From: Leucobacter sp. G161 | GTDB taxonomy: Bacteria; Actinomycetota; Actinomycetes; Actinomycetales; Microbacteriaceae | Reading direction: 5' to 3' | Assembly (NCBI RefSeq): GCF_001482305.1 | Contig: NZ_LOHP01000060.1 | Location: 1 to 64,000, forward strand | Length of the DNA stretch: 64,000 bases | In this document: positions 35,916-45,633 of the stretch, one piece after another | Position numbering within the stretch: position 1 is the stretch's first letter | Layout of the letters: each line of letters begins with the position of its first letter | Translations under genes and position numbers: made by a program | Notes under the pieces: generated by a model | Told to the model about the DNA's origin: nothing | What the model saw: only the letters and a program-made list of their open reading frames with translations | Database searches by the model: none

Positions 35916-38384
35916 GCCGACGTAACCGATATGGATACTCCCGGAGCAGCACACGAGGCGCCCGGTGAACGCATTGAAGACATTGACATCTCGCAAGAGA
36001 TGGAGGGTTCCTTCCTCGAGTATGCCTATTCGGTGATCTATTCACGCGCGCTTCCCGACGCGCGCGATGGCCTGAAGCCCGTACAGCGACGCATCCTCTA
36101 CATGATGACCGATATGGGCCTGCGCCCCGACAAGGGCCATGTGAAGTCAGCCCGCGTCGTTGGCGAAGTCATGGGCAAACTGCACCCGCACGGCGATTCA
36201 TCGATTTATGATGCACTCGTTCGACTCTCGCAAGACTTTGCGATGCGTCTGCCGCTCGTTGACGGCCACGGAAACTTCGGCTCCCTCGACGACGGTCCCG
36301 CTGCCTCTCGGTATACCGAGGCGCGGCTCGCCGGCGCCGCCCTCGGGATGACCGAATCACTCGAGGAAGACGTCGTCGAGTTCGTCCCGAACTATGACAA
36401 CCAGCTCTTGCAGCCGGAGGTCCTGCCGTCTGCGGTTCCCAACCTGCTCGTCAACGGCGCCAGCGGCATCGCGGTCGGCATGGCGACAAACCTCGCACCC
36501 CACAACCTCATCGAGGCTGTCGAGGGCGCGAAGCACCTCCTGTACCATCCAGACGCTACCGTCGAAGAACTCATGGAGTTCATTCCGGGGCCCGACCTCC
36601 CTGGCGGTGGCACCATCGTCGGATTGGACGGCGTCACCGACGCGTACCGCACCGGGCGCGGCGCGTTTCGCACGCGGGCCAAGGTGTCCGTCGAGCAGAT
36701 CGGGCCGCGGCGCACCGGACTCGTCGTGACCGAGCTGCCGTACCTGGTTGGCCCCGAGCGAGTGATCGACAAGATCAAGCAGGGCGTCGAAGCCAAGAAG
36801 ATCACCGGGATCACGGACGTTGTCGACCTCAGCGACCGGAAGAACGGCCTGAAACTCGTCATCACGCTCAAGACAGGTTTCTCCCCCGAGGCCGTGCTCG
36901 AGCTCCTGTACAGGTACACGCCGCTCGAGGATTCGTTCAGCATCAACTCCGTCGCTCTCGTCGACGGCCAGCCGCAGACCTTGAGCCTGCGCGAAATGCT
37001 CAGGGTGTTCCTCGACCATCGGATCTCGGTGGTTACCAGACGCAGCGAGTTCCGACTCCGCAAGCGGCGTGAACGGCTCCACCTCGTTGAGGGCCTGCTC
37101 ATCGCGATCCTCGATATCGACGAGGTGATCCAGGTCGTCCGCACGAGTGACGACGCTGACGAGGCGCGCACGCGGCTGCAGCAGGTGTTTGATCTCTCCG
37201 AGTTGCAGGCCGAGTACATTCTCGAGCTCAGACTACGGCGCCTCACGAGGTTCTCCCGGGTCGAGCTCGAGGCCGAACGCGACGAGCTGCAGGCCGAGAT
37301 TGCTGCACTGCTCGAGATCCTTGGCAGCAAGGAGCGCCTGCGCGGCGTCGTCTCGACCGAGCTCGACGCTGCCGCGGCGGCCTACGGTACGCCACGCAGA
37401 ACGCTGCTCACCGGTGCGGTGGCTCGTCCCGCCCGCACCGCGACCACCCCAGACGCCTTGCAGGTTGCCGACAGCCCCTGCACGGTGCTGTTCTCGGCAA
37501 CCGGACGCGCGCTGCGTGTCGATCGTGACCCCGACGCGCCGGAGGGAACCCGAGCCGCACCACGGGCCACCAAGCATGGAGCTGTCGCCTCACGTATCGC
37601 GACCACCGTCCGTGGCGAGCTTGGCGCGATTCTCTCGGACGGCACACTGCACCGCTTCACCCCGGTGGATCTTCCGCTGGTTCCCGCAGCTTCCATTGCC
37701 TTCTCGGCTGGCGTGAAGCTCGCCGAGTACATCGGGCTCACGAACAAAAAGCTTCGAATTGTCGGCATCGTTCCGCTGGACTCAGAGGTTCCCGTTGGCC
37801 TGTTTACCGCCCAGGGCGTCGTCAAGCGTGTCGTGCTCACGGATCTTCCGGCCCGGCCCGAGTTCGAAGTCATTTCACTGAAACCGGGCGACACGCTCAT
37901 GGCTGCCTTCCCGGCCCCTGATGGGACCGAGTTCGCCGCTGTTTCAAGCGATGCTCAGCTGCTTCGTTTCTCGGCAGACCTCGTGCGGCCGCAGGGCCGT
38001 CCGGCCGGGGGCATGGCCGGAATGAAACTTGCCGCGGGCGCTGCGGTGATCTTCGCCTCTGCAATTGCGGAAGATGCGGAAGCTCGGGTCGCGACCGTCG
38101 CCGAGGGCTCCGATGAGAACGCACTCCTGTCCGCGCTCGTGTCCTCGGCGAAGGTTTCCGACTGGGCCGAGTTCCCCGCCAAAGGCCGCGCGACAGGCGG
38201 CGTCCGCGCGCAGCGCTTCCTGCGTGGTGAGGACCGGCTGGCGGCCGCCTGGGTCGGCTCCGGTGAGCCGCGAGCGCTGGCGGCGGATGGCGCTGCACGC
38301 AAACTCCCTGAGGAGCTGGGCAAGCGCGACGGCTCGGGCACCCCGCTCGAGAGCGCAATCGTACACATTGGTGAGGCGCCGTAA
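35913..38384 (+). CDS. parC: DNA topoisomerase IV (gyrase-like) subunit A
   Basis: The 823-residue type IIA subunit has [20 protein letters not shown], the quinolone region [17 protein letters not shown] and the catalytic Tyr134 in SRYTEARL. Ser96 and Asp100 correspond to GyrA Ser83 and Asp87 of E. coli, the susceptible form. A beta-propeller C-terminal domain follows. Pairing with the parE-like gene at 45634-47727 and absence of dnaA/gyr context suggest topoisomerase IV, though actinobacterial ParC/GyrA naming is not absolute. Confidence 0.93.
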   Translation: MADVTDMDTPGAAHEAPGERIEDIDISQEMEGSFLEYAYSVIYSRALPDARDGLKPVQRRILYMMTDMGLRPDKGHVKSARVVGEVMGKLHPHGDSSIYDALVRLSQDFAMRLPLVDGHGNFGSLDDGPAASRYTEARLAGAALGMTESLEEDVVEFVPNYDNQLLQPEVLPSAVPNLLVNGASGIAVGMATNLAPHNLIEAVEGAKHLLYHPDATVEELMEFIPGPDLPGGGTIVGLDGVTDAYRTGRGAFRTRAKVSVEQIGPRRTGLVVTELPYLVGPERVIDKIKQGVEAKKITGITDVVDLSDRKNGLKLVITLKTGFSPEAVLELLYRYTPLEDSFSINSVALVDGQPQTLSLREMLRVFLDHRISVVTRRSEFRLRKRRERLHLVEGLLIAILDIDEVIQVVRTSDDADEARTRLQQVFDLSELQAEYILELRLRRLTRFSRVELEAERDELQAEIAALLEILGSKERLRGVVSTELDAAAAAYGTPRRTLLTGAVARPARTATTPDALQVADSPCTVLFSATGRALRVDRDPDAPEGTRAAPRATKHGAVASRIATTVRGELGAILSDGTLHRFTPVDLPLVPAASIAFSAGVKLAEYIGLTNKKLRIVGIVPLDSEVPVGLFTAQGVVKRVVLTDLPARPEFEVISLKPGDTLMAAFPAPDGTEFAAVSSDAQLLRFSADLVRPQGRPAGGMAGMKLAAGAAVIFASAIAEDAEARVATVAEGSDENALLSALVSSAKVSDWAEFPAKGRATGGVRAQRFLRGEDRLAAAWVGSGEPRALAADGAARKLPEELGKRDGSGTPLESAIVHIGEAP

Positions 38385-38415
38385 CGCGACACCACGGGCA
38401 GTCTCGGGTGCGGCG

Positions 38416-39891
38416 TTACAGCTCGTCTGCGGCGCGAATGGCTTCCCGACGGCTCGCGACGCCGAGCTTTCGGTAGATGGACCTGATGTGGGTCTTCACC
38501 GTGGGGTAGGCAATCTCCAACTGGCCGGCGATTTCCTGCGCCGTGAGCGTCGTGCGGAGCTGTGTGAGAATCTCGCGCTCCCGGTGCGTCAACAGGCCCG
38601 ACACAAGCTGCGCGTGGGCGTCGCGCGCCGCAAAGATCGCCCGGAGGAATGTGTCGTGCGGTGAAGCACGTCGGGCGTGTGCCGAGAGCAATTCGCCGAT
38701 GGGGCCCTCTGTCGAGAGGAACGGTGCAAGCACGTGTTCCCCCGCCGCGTCGCCCAGTGCGCGGTCGAGGAATTCGTGCGCCTGCGGCCCGCGACCAGCC
38801 ATCGCGCTCAGACTGGCAGAAGTCACCAGGGTGCTCACCCGGGCATAGCGCGGCGCGGTCGTGACTGCGACGAGCTGCAATGCTTGGCCAGCAAGTTCGG
38901 GTTCGCCGAGCCGCTGGAAGAGCTCAGCAAGCAGTGCATGGGCCACGGGCGCCCCACTTCGCATGAGCGCGGGAGCCGCGACTCGCCTCGCGGCATCATC
39001 CTTGCCCTCCGCATGGGCGAGAATCCCCAGCGAGACGCTGCGCAGCGTGCCCCAGGGCACCCCGTGTTTATCGTCTGCGCTGATCCCGAGGAGGAGTTGC
39101 TGCGCTTCGCGATACCGGCTCTTCCGCTGCAGGGCGACGAGCGACAGGACGAGATAGAGGCGGGCGTAGGCGGCGAAGTTCGTTCCGGTTCCGCCGGCGG
39201 CAACGCCTCCATCGAGTACGCTGACTGCCCCTGCAAAGTCTCCTCGCCAGTACGCAATCGAGCCGCGTGTCGACTCGGGGAGGCCGCCCTCGAATCGGTC
39301 CCAGTCGCTCGCTTCAGACGGGTACGGGAGCTCGTCCAACAGCTCCTCGGCTTCGGTGAACCCGCCGGCCTGGGCGAGCGCGAAGGCGAGATTCGCCTGG
39401 GCGAGGCGGAACGTTTCGGCCCGCCCGTGAAGCCGGGACTCCTCGCTTGCAGACCGGAGGAGCGCGATCGCGTCGGGCAGGTTTCGGCGCAGCCGCACCT
39501 CGGCCCAGCCCAGCAAGAACAGCGCCGACGGGTAGTCGTCTTCTGGCCCGCAGGAGGCGAGCGCCAGGCGCGCCTCGTCCGCGATCGCTGACTTCGTTGG
39601 CGTGTCACGAGCAAGCAGTAGGTTCGCGAAGCACGCAACAAATTGGCCGCTCTCACCGAGCGAGCCCTGTCCGCGCAGGAACTCGGCGCCGTGCTGATCT
39701 CCTGCGAGGTCACGGCAGCATGCACGGATGAGCAGCAGGTTCGCGTCGCTCGGCTCAGGAAACGAGACGCAGAGCTGCTCAAGCTCGGCTGTGCGGGAGT
39801 CGAGAATCAGGGTGAGCCAGTGCCTCCTGAGCAACCGACGAGCCTCCTCGTGATCGCCCCCTGCGAGCGCTCGTTGGATGGCATCGATCAT
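38416..39891 (-). CDS. LuxR-type transcriptional regulator with TPR-like sensor region
   Basis: A 491-residue protein. Most of it is helical repeat (TPR/MalT-like), without the ATP-binding module of LAL regulators. The C-terminal LuxR helix-turn-helix is clear: GLLTHREREILTQLRTTLTA, then AQEIAGQLEIAYPTVKTHIR and SIYRKLGV. It is divergent to the SulP-GAP-DUF1254-phosphatase run and is the natural candidate for its regulator, by position only. Confidence 0.88.
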   Translation of the reverse strand: MIDAIQRALAGGDHEEARRLLRRHWLTLILDSRTAELEQLCVSFPEPSDANLLLIRACCRDLAGDQHGAEFLRGQGSLGESGQFVACFANLLLARDTPTKSAIADEARLALASCGPEDDYPSALFLLGWAEVRLRRNLPDAIALLRSASEESRLHGRAETFRLAQANLAFALAQAGGFTEAEELLDELPYPSEASDWDRFEGGLPESTRGSIAYWRGDFAGAVSVLDGGVAAGGTGTNFAAYARLYLVLSLVALQRKSRYREAQQLLLGISADDKHGVPWGTLRSVSLGILAHAEGKDDAARRVAAPALMRSGAPVAHALLAELFQRLGEPELAGQALQLVAVTTAPRYARVSTLVTSASLSAMAGRGPQAHEFLDRALGDAAGEHVLAPFLSTEGPIGELLSAHARRASPHDTFLRAIFAARDAHAQLVSGLLTHREREILTQLRTTLTAQEIAGQLEIAYPTVKTHIRSIYRKLGVASRREAIRAADEL

Positions 39892-40014
39892 GTCTCACAG
39901 AATACTGCTGGGCGGGCCAAAGGACTACGCTTCAGTCGCGAACAGGTTGGGCTCCTCATCCGAAAGGGATGAGAGCACCGCACGTACTCCTCGCTGTCGG
40001 CGACGATAGCGGTA

Positions 40015-41767
40015 ATGAACCAGCTACTGGCCGGCCTGCACCGGCGAAACATTGGACGCGAACTCCTTGCGGGGGTCACGCTGATTGCGATCGCGATCCC
40101 GCTGAACATCGGGTATGCCCAGATCGCCGGACTGCCAGCGACTGCGGGGCTCTACGCGCTCATTGTGCCCACGCTCATCTGGGCGTTCATGACGTCATCA
40201 CGACAGCTCGTCGTCTCTCCCGACGCCGCTGTCGCAGCGCTCGTCGCGTCCTCCCTTCGGCGGCCTCGCAGCAGCCGGCTCTGAGAACTACGCGACGATG
40301 GCGCTCGCCCAAGCGATCCTGTGCGGCGCGCTATTCGCAGCGATGTCCGTGTTCAAGCTCGGATTTCTTGCGAACTTTCTTTCCAAACCGATCCTCGTGG
40401 GCTTTGTTGGCGGATTGGCGCTTGACATCCTCGTCTCCCAGATTGCTAAAATGCTCGGCATCTCCATCCCGGCAGGGGCTGAGTTCACGGAGAAAGTGGT
40501 GGGTGTGGTCGCTGCCGTCGGCCAGATCAATGTGGCCTCGACACTCATCGCAGCGGGTGGCGTCGCTGTCCTGCTCCTCGGAAAGCGACTGGCGCCCGCA
40601 GTTCCGTGGGCGTTGGGAGTTATGGTCCTCGCAACCGTCATCGTCGTGCTCACCCACGCAGACGCTGCCGGGGTGAGAGTCCTCGGGGAGATCCCGGGTG
40701 GTCCTCCCGTGGTGACCTGGCCCGTGCTCTCCTGGCACCAGTGGCTTGCGCTCGTGCCGTCAGCGCTTGCGCTCACACTCGTCACGTCGGCAGAGGGGCT
40801 CCTCGTAGCACGATCGTACGGCGAGACACGCGGGTACCAGACCAAGCCGAACCGCGATCTGCTCGCCCTCGGCGCCGCGAACCTCGCTGCCGGTGCAAGC
40901 GGATCGTTTGCCGTTGGTGCCTCGACGAGTCGCACCGCAGCGATGGATCAGACCGGCTCACGCACCCAGCTCCCGTCGCTCGTGTTGGCCGGAGGAACAC
41001 TGCTCTTTCTGCTGTTCGGCACGGGTCTCCTCGCCAGCATCCCGATGCCAGCCATCGGCGCAATCGTCGGCGTCGCCGTGCTGCCGCTCCTCGGGATCGG
41101 TGAGTTCCGTGGCCTCTGGAGGCTGTCCCGCAGCGAATTCTGGATCGGGATCGTCTGCTTCGTCGTCACGCTTGTCGTCGGGGCAATCGCCGGGATCCTC
41201 GTCGCGTTTGTGCTCGCGCTCATCAACCTTGCACGCCGCGCCGCACGCCCGGCCATTGATGTGCTCGCGCACACCAGCAACCCCGCCGAGTCGTTACTCG
41301 ACGGGCTGCCCGTGGAGCTGCTCACGTCCGATCACGGCGGCGACCCTGAGTCCTCGCGTACGGCAACCCTGCTGGGGAGCACTGGCACGCTCGTCGTGCG
41401 TATGGCGGCTCCCCTGTTCTTCGCAAACGGCGTGGTGTTTGTCACAGCCGTGAAGCAGGCAGTGGGTGAGGCTGGCGGCGCCGGCACTGTCAGGCGGCTC
41501 ATCATCGATATGGAAGCCGTCACCGACGTCGACGTCACGGGAGCCGAGGCGTTCGCTGGGCTTCGCTCTTGGCTCAGCGCGGAGGGCATCGCCCTCGAGT
41601 TCAGCCGGGTCCGTGCCGGGGCGCGTGCTCGGTTCACGCGACTCAACGTGATTGACATCACCGATCGTGTCTCGGCGACGAATCGCGGGGCCGTTGCCGA
41701 ACCAGCAGACGCAGCACCGGTTCCCGGCGCACGGCCCTCCCATGATCCTCGACCAGAAGGGGCCTAA
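40015..41767 (+). pseudogene. SulP family anion transporter with STAS domain, broken by a one-base insertion
   Basis: Two frames together encode a SulP transporter. The first (40015-40284) starts MNQLLAGLHRRNIGRELLAG and covers the first helices to SPDAAVAALVASSL. The second frame resumes with GGLAAAGSENYATMALAQAI and continues through the membrane domain and a C-terminal STAS domain (IIDMEAVTDVDVTGAEA). Removing one base near CCCTTCGG (about 40253-40259) joins them into 583 residues, normal for SulP. If intact it would carry sulfate, bicarbonate or similar anions. GAP follows after 1 base. The break may be a sequence error or a recent mutation. Confidence 0.85.
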
Positions 41768-41768
41768 C

Positions 41769-42446
41769 GTGCTCACCACCATCATCGGCGACATCCTGCC
41801 GCTCACCCTCGGGATCGCCATCAGCCCGCTCACAATCGTCGCGGTCATGCTGATGCTGCTCTCGCCGCAGGCCCGGCGCACCGGGCCCGGGTTTCTCGTC
41901 GGCTGGGTGGCAGGCACAGCCATCCCCGTGAGCCTGTTCGTCTTCTTCGCTGGGCTGCTCCCGCCGCATGCTGACTCCACCGGCCCAAACGTCGTGCAGG
42001 CGGTGATCCACTTCGCACTCGCCCTGCTGCTCATCCTGCTTGCCGTGAAGGAATGGCGCGGGCGTCCGCAGCACGGTGAGGCAGCTCCGTTGCCAAAGTG
42101 GATGGCGGCGATCGACTCGTTCACCTTTGGCCGAGCGCTTGGCCTTGGCCTGGTGCTGTCGGTACCACGCCCAAAGAATCTGCTCATCGCAGCAAGCGCG
42201 GGCGTGCTCATTGGAGGCGCCGGGCTCTCAACCGGAGCCGAGGTCGCGGCCGTCACGGTATTCGTGCTGTGTGCCGTGTCGACGGTGCTCGTGCCGGTGG
42301 TCGCGTTCTTCGCCGCCGCGGATCGCCTCCGGGCTCCACTCGAGGCCGCACACCAGTGGCTCGCACGGGAAAACGCGGTGATCACCACTGTGCTCCTCAC
42401 CGTGATCGCCGTCATCATGCTCGGCAAGGGCATCTCAGCACTCTAA
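41769..42446 (+). CDS. GAP family (sulfolipid-1-addressing protein type) membrane protein
   Basis: A 225-residue protein with about six membrane helices, beginning LTTIIGDILPLTLGIAISP and containing PRPKNLLIAASAGV, hallmarks of the GAP/Sap family linked in mycobacteria to transport of surface glycolipids. GTG at 41769 has AGAAGGGG upstream and lies 1 base after the SulP stop. ATG at 41742 is an alternative. The substrate here is unknown. Confidence 0.85.
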   Translation: MLTTIIGDILPLTLGIAISPLTIVAVMLMLLSPQARRTGPGFLVGWVAGTAIPVSLFVFFAGLLPPHADSTGPNVVQAVIHFALALLLILLAVKEWRGRPQHGEAAPLPKWMAAIDSFTFGRALGLGLVLSVPRPKNLLIAASAGVLIGGAGLSTGAEVAAVTVFVLCAVSTVLVPVVAFFAAADRLRAPLEAAHQWLARENAVITTVLLTVIAVIMLGKGISAL

Positions 42447-42494
42447 CTTCCGTCGCAGGCACCGTGCTTGCGACCACAGACAAAGGAACAACAC

Positions 42495-42869
42495 ATGGAT
42501 TTCTGGGCAATTCTCACCTCAATGCTCTGGGCGGTCGTCTTCATCAGCTACCTCTTCGCGCTCTTCGCAATCATCACTGACCTGTTTCGTGACCATACGC
42601 TCAGCGGCTGGTGGAAGGCCCTGTGGGCGCTGTTCCTGATCTTCCTCCCGTTCGTCACCGCACTGGTCTACCTCATCGCTCGCGGCGAGGGCATGGCGGC
42701 CCGCAGCCAAGCAGCCGGCCGCGACGCCGAGGCAGCCGCAGCGACCTACATCCGCGAGACCGCAGGCAAGAGTCCCGCGGCAGAAATCACTGCGGCCGCT
42801 GAACTCCTCACCGCGGGCTCGATCACGCACAGCGAGTTCGAGGCAATCAAGGCGAAGGCTCTCGCCTAA
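42495..42869 (+). CDS. PLDc_N / SHOCT small membrane protein
   Basis: A 124-residue protein. Two membrane helices (about 5-28 and 39-60) form a PLD-nuclease N-terminal type domain (WWKALWALFLIFLPFVTALV). After a linker a SHOCT segment ends the protein (AAELLTAGSITHSEFEAIKA). Such proteins often act as small membrane partners or cardiolipin-synthase-like anchors; the role is unknown. AAAGGA lies before ATG at 42495. Confidence 0.85.
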   Translation: MDFWAILTSMLWAVVFISYLFALFAIITDLFRDHTLSGWWKALWALFLIFLPFVTALVYLIARGEGMAARSQAAGRDAEAAAATYIRETAGKSPAAEITAAAELLTAGSITHSEFEAIKAKALA

Positions 42870-42919
42870 CCAGTCAGCAGCCCCGTCGTCGCTACCCCAT
42901 CGTTTGAAAGGACACCCCC

Positions 42920-43861
42920 TTGTCTCAGATCCCCGTTAACGTCATGAACTTCAACCGCGCCGAGAGCGACGTTATGTTCTCCCGCCTCTCCGCAGGTCGT
43001 AACCTCGGCGAGTGGAACCACACGTACGAGCTGAAGCCGCTCGATGATCAGCCCATCATTCGGCAGAATCGGGACACGCTTTACAGCAGCGTTGTCGTCG
43101 ACGTGCGTGACGGCGTCACGGTAACCCTCCCCGATGCCGGTGAGCGCTACATCTCGGTGTGGGTGATCAACCAGGACCACTACGGGCCGTTGATCCTCCG
43201 TGAGAGCGGCGAGCACGTCCTGACGCGGGAGATCGTGGGAAGCGACTACGCGGTGCTGGTTGCACGCATCCTCGTGGACCCCGCGAACGCCGCAGATATT
43301 GCCGAGGTGAATCGGCTCCAGAACGCGTTGGCGGTTGCCGGCGGCGGTACTGGCCAGTTCCAGCTCCCAGAGTATGAGGAGCACTCCCATACGGAGACTC
43401 GGGAGGCGATCCTCACGCTCGCGCGTGGCGTCAGCAAGTACGATCATTCCTTCGGAACCGAGGCTGAAGTCGATCCGATCATGCACCTCCTCGGGACTGC
43501 ATCGGGCTGGGGCGGCCTGCCTGAGTATGAGGCGACGTACATCAGCGTGAACGAGAACCTGCCCGTCGCCGAGTACGCGCTCACGCTCACCGACGTTCCC
43601 GTTGACGCGTTTTGGTCAGTGTCCCTCTACAACGCAGCCGGCTATTTCGAAGAGAATGACCTCGGCGTGAACAGCATCAACAGTCTGACCGCGCACAAGG
43701 ACCAGGACGGCGGCGTCACCGTCCGCTTCGGCGAGCAGGTTGGCGACGCCCCGAACGCGCTCCCGATCATGCCGGGCTGGAACTACGTGCTTCGGCTGTA
43801 CCGCCCCCGCCCCGAGGTGCTCGACGGTAGCTGGGTCGCGCCGCGACCGGTGCAGCTGTGA
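42920..43861 (+). CDS. DUF1254/DUF1214 domain protein
   Basis: A 313-residue protein with IIRQNRDTLYSSVVVDV (DUF1254-like) and a C-terminal DUF1214-like part (VDAFWSVSLYNAAGYF and WNYVLRLYRPRPEVLDG). Function is unknown. It is shorter than common 450-residue members and shows no signal peptide, so it probably acts in the cytoplasm. The start codon is TTG, with GAAAGGA well placed upstream. It overlaps the phosphatase gene by 4 bases (GTGA). Confidence 0.85.
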   Translation: MSQIPVNVMNFNRAESDVMFSRLSAGRNLGEWNHTYELKPLDDQPIIRQNRDTLYSSVVVDVRDGVTVTLPDAGERYISVWVINQDHYGPLILRESGEHVLTREIVGSDYAVLVARILVDPANAADIAEVNRLQNALAVAGGGTGQFQLPEYEEHSHTETREAILTLARGVSKYDHSFGTEAEVDPIMHLLGTASGWGGLPEYEATYISVNENLPVAEYALTLTDVPVDAFWSVSLYNAAGYFEENDLGVNSINSLTAHKDQDGGVTVRFGEQVGDAPNALPIMPGWNYVLRLYRPRPEVLDGSWVAPRPVQL

Positions 43862-44640
43862 GCGATGGGTTGGTGGTGCGGAGCGCACCCAATCTGCGTG
43901 ATCTCGGCGGGATTCCCACCGCTTCCGGCTCGGTGAAGCACGGCGAACTCTACCGCTCCGCGACCCTCGCTGGGCTCTCTGACGCAGACGCGGTCGAGCT
44001 CGGCTCGCTCAGCGTTCGGACCGTGTACGACCTGCGTACCGCCGACGAGGCTGCACAGTCCCCCGATCGCCTGCCGACGGGCGCGCAGGCTGTCGCCCTC
44101 GATGTGCTCGCCGACAGCTCACTGAGTGTCGCCGCCACGCTCGGCGATCTCGAAACCGATCCACAGGGGTTCGCGGCCAACCTCTCGGGCGATACGGCCG
44201 TGCGGTTATTCGAGGACACCTATCGCGACCTGGTTCGCCTTCCCTCGGCGCTTGCCGCCTACCGTGCGTTCCTGCTCGGGATCGTGGACGAACGCCGTGA
44301 GGGCGCCGCGCTCTTCCACTGCACCACGGGCAAAGACCGGACGGGCTGGGCGGCGGCACTCGTCCTGTCGCTGCTCGGAGCCTCAGAGCAGGAGATCTAC
44401 GCCGACTATCTGCGGACCAACGCCGATTTGTTGCCGGCCTTGGCGCCGGTCTTTGCACGGCTCGAACAGCAGGGTCTCAGCCGCGAGTCGTTGCTGCCGG
44501 TCCTCGGCGTCCGCGAGAGCTATCTCACGGCAGCGTTCGAGCAGATGCGTGCACAGTTCGGCAGCGTTGAAGACTACGCCGTGGTGGGACTTGGCTTGTC
44601 ATCGGGTGAACTTGCTGCCCTGCGTGAACGTCTGACGTGA
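43858..44640 (+). CDS. Tyrosine/phosphoinositide phosphatase, MptpB/LipA type
   Basis: A 260-residue protein with the active-site loop HCTTGKDRTG (Cys nucleophile, Lys, Asp and Arg), the HCxxGKDR form characteristic of bacterial triple-specificity and phosphoinositide phosphatases such as MptpB and LipA. The N-terminus NLRDLGGIPTASG and LYRSATL are typical. GTG overlaps the DUF1254 stop, so it is translationally coupled. No secretion signal is seen. Confidence 0.92.
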   Translation: MSDGLVVRSAPNLRDLGGIPTASGSVKHGELYRSATLAGLSDADAVELGSLSVRTVYDLRTADEAAQSPDRLPTGAQAVALDVLADSSLSVAATLGDLETDPQGFAANLSGDTAVRLFEDTYRDLVRLPSALAAYRAFLLGIVDERREGAALFHCTTGKDRTGWAAALVLSLLGASEQEIYADYLRTNADLLPALAPVFARLEQQGLSRESLLPVLGVRESYLTAAFEQMRAQFGSVEDYAVVGLGLSSGELAALRERLT

Positions 44641-44668
44641 AGGTGAGCCAGACGGCGCCGGGCGGACG

Positions 44669-45622
44669 TTACATACCGATGAGGACAACACCACAGACAA
44701 CGACCACGGCTGCGGTAAGCCGCAGCCCTGGGTTGTTCTCGTGCGAGCGAAACGCGCCGTAGAGACCGACGAGAACAACGCTGAGCTCGCGCATTGGAGC
44801 GACCAGAGAGAGCGGCGCCATGGTCGCAGCGGTAAGGACGAGGATGTAGGACAGGGGCGACAGCACACCAAAGACAAGTAACCTGCGCCAACTGACACGC
44901 AGTTCTCCGCGCAGACGGCGGATCGCCCCAGCGCCGTCCGCATCGCGGCCCGCATCGCGGCCCGCATCGCGGCCCGCTCGAACGCTTTGGGCGCCCAGCA
45001 TTCCACCAAATACCACTGCCTGTGCCAAGCTCGTGCCCACCATGAATGCAACCGGTGCCAGGCCGAAGCTGTTCACCATATAGACGTCCCACAGTGTGTA
45101 CACAGCGATGGCCACGCCCGTGAGAAGTCCGAATACAATTGCGGGATCCCATCTGCGGGCGCTACCAGCACGTGGTGGGGCTGCAGCGCCCGCTGCTCGG
45201 CGGCGCCCAATGAGCCCAAACGCGACGACCCCCGCTATGACGAGCGCAACCCCGCCGAGCGACACCGCACCGGGTCGCTCTCCAAACAGCACGATTGACA
45301 CGAGGACGGTCAACACGGGGCCGCTCCCCCGGGCTGTCGCATAGACAGTGCTGAGCTCTCCCGAGCGATAGCCCCGTTGCAGCACGAGCATGTACAACAC
45401 ATGCAGCAGGCCGGAGACGACGACCGCGAGGAGGAACGGGCCGGGCCCCGAGCTTCCGATTCCCCCAGTGAACGGGACCGCAACGCCCCAAATGAGGGTG
45501 CTCAATACGGCGCCCCAGAAGAGGAACGGTACGCCCGATCCGCTGGACTTCGCTGCGACGATGTTCCAGATCGAGTGCGCGACAGCTGCCGCGAGAACGA
45601 GGACGAGCGCTGTGAGCGTCAT
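44669..45622 (-). CDS. EamA/DMT family transporter
   Basis: A 317-residue protein with about ten membrane helices in two EamA halves. A Gly-Arg-Asp-Ala repeat in a loop is encoded by a 12-bp tandem repeat. It probably exports a small metabolite. It starts 11 bases after parE ends on the same strand, and faces the phosphatase gene. Confidence 0.88.
   Translation of the reverse strand: MTLTALVLVLAAAVAHSIWNIVAAKSSGSGVPFLFWGAVLSTLIWGVAVPFTGGIGSSGPGPFLLAVVVSGLLHVLYMLVLQRGYRSGELSTVYATARGSGPVLTVLVSIVLFGERPGAVSLGGVALVIAGVVAFGLIGRRRAAGAAAPPRAGSARRWDPAIVFGLLTGVAIAVYTLWDVYMVNSFGLAPVAFMVGTSLAQAVVFGGMLGAQSVRAGRDAGRDAGRDADGAGAIRRLRGELRVSWRRLLVFGVLSPLSYILVLTAATMAPLSLVAPMRELSVVLVGLYGAFRSHENNPGLRLTAAVVVVCGVVLIGM
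44941..44976. repeat. 12-bp tandem repeat, three copies, inside the EamA gene
   Basis: The unit CATCGCGGCCCG is repeated three times without a mismatch, encoding repeated Gly-Arg-Asp-Ala on the minus strand. Copy changes keep the frame, so loop length may vary among strains. Confidence 0.85.
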
Positions 45623-45633
45623 GCCGTAAGGGG

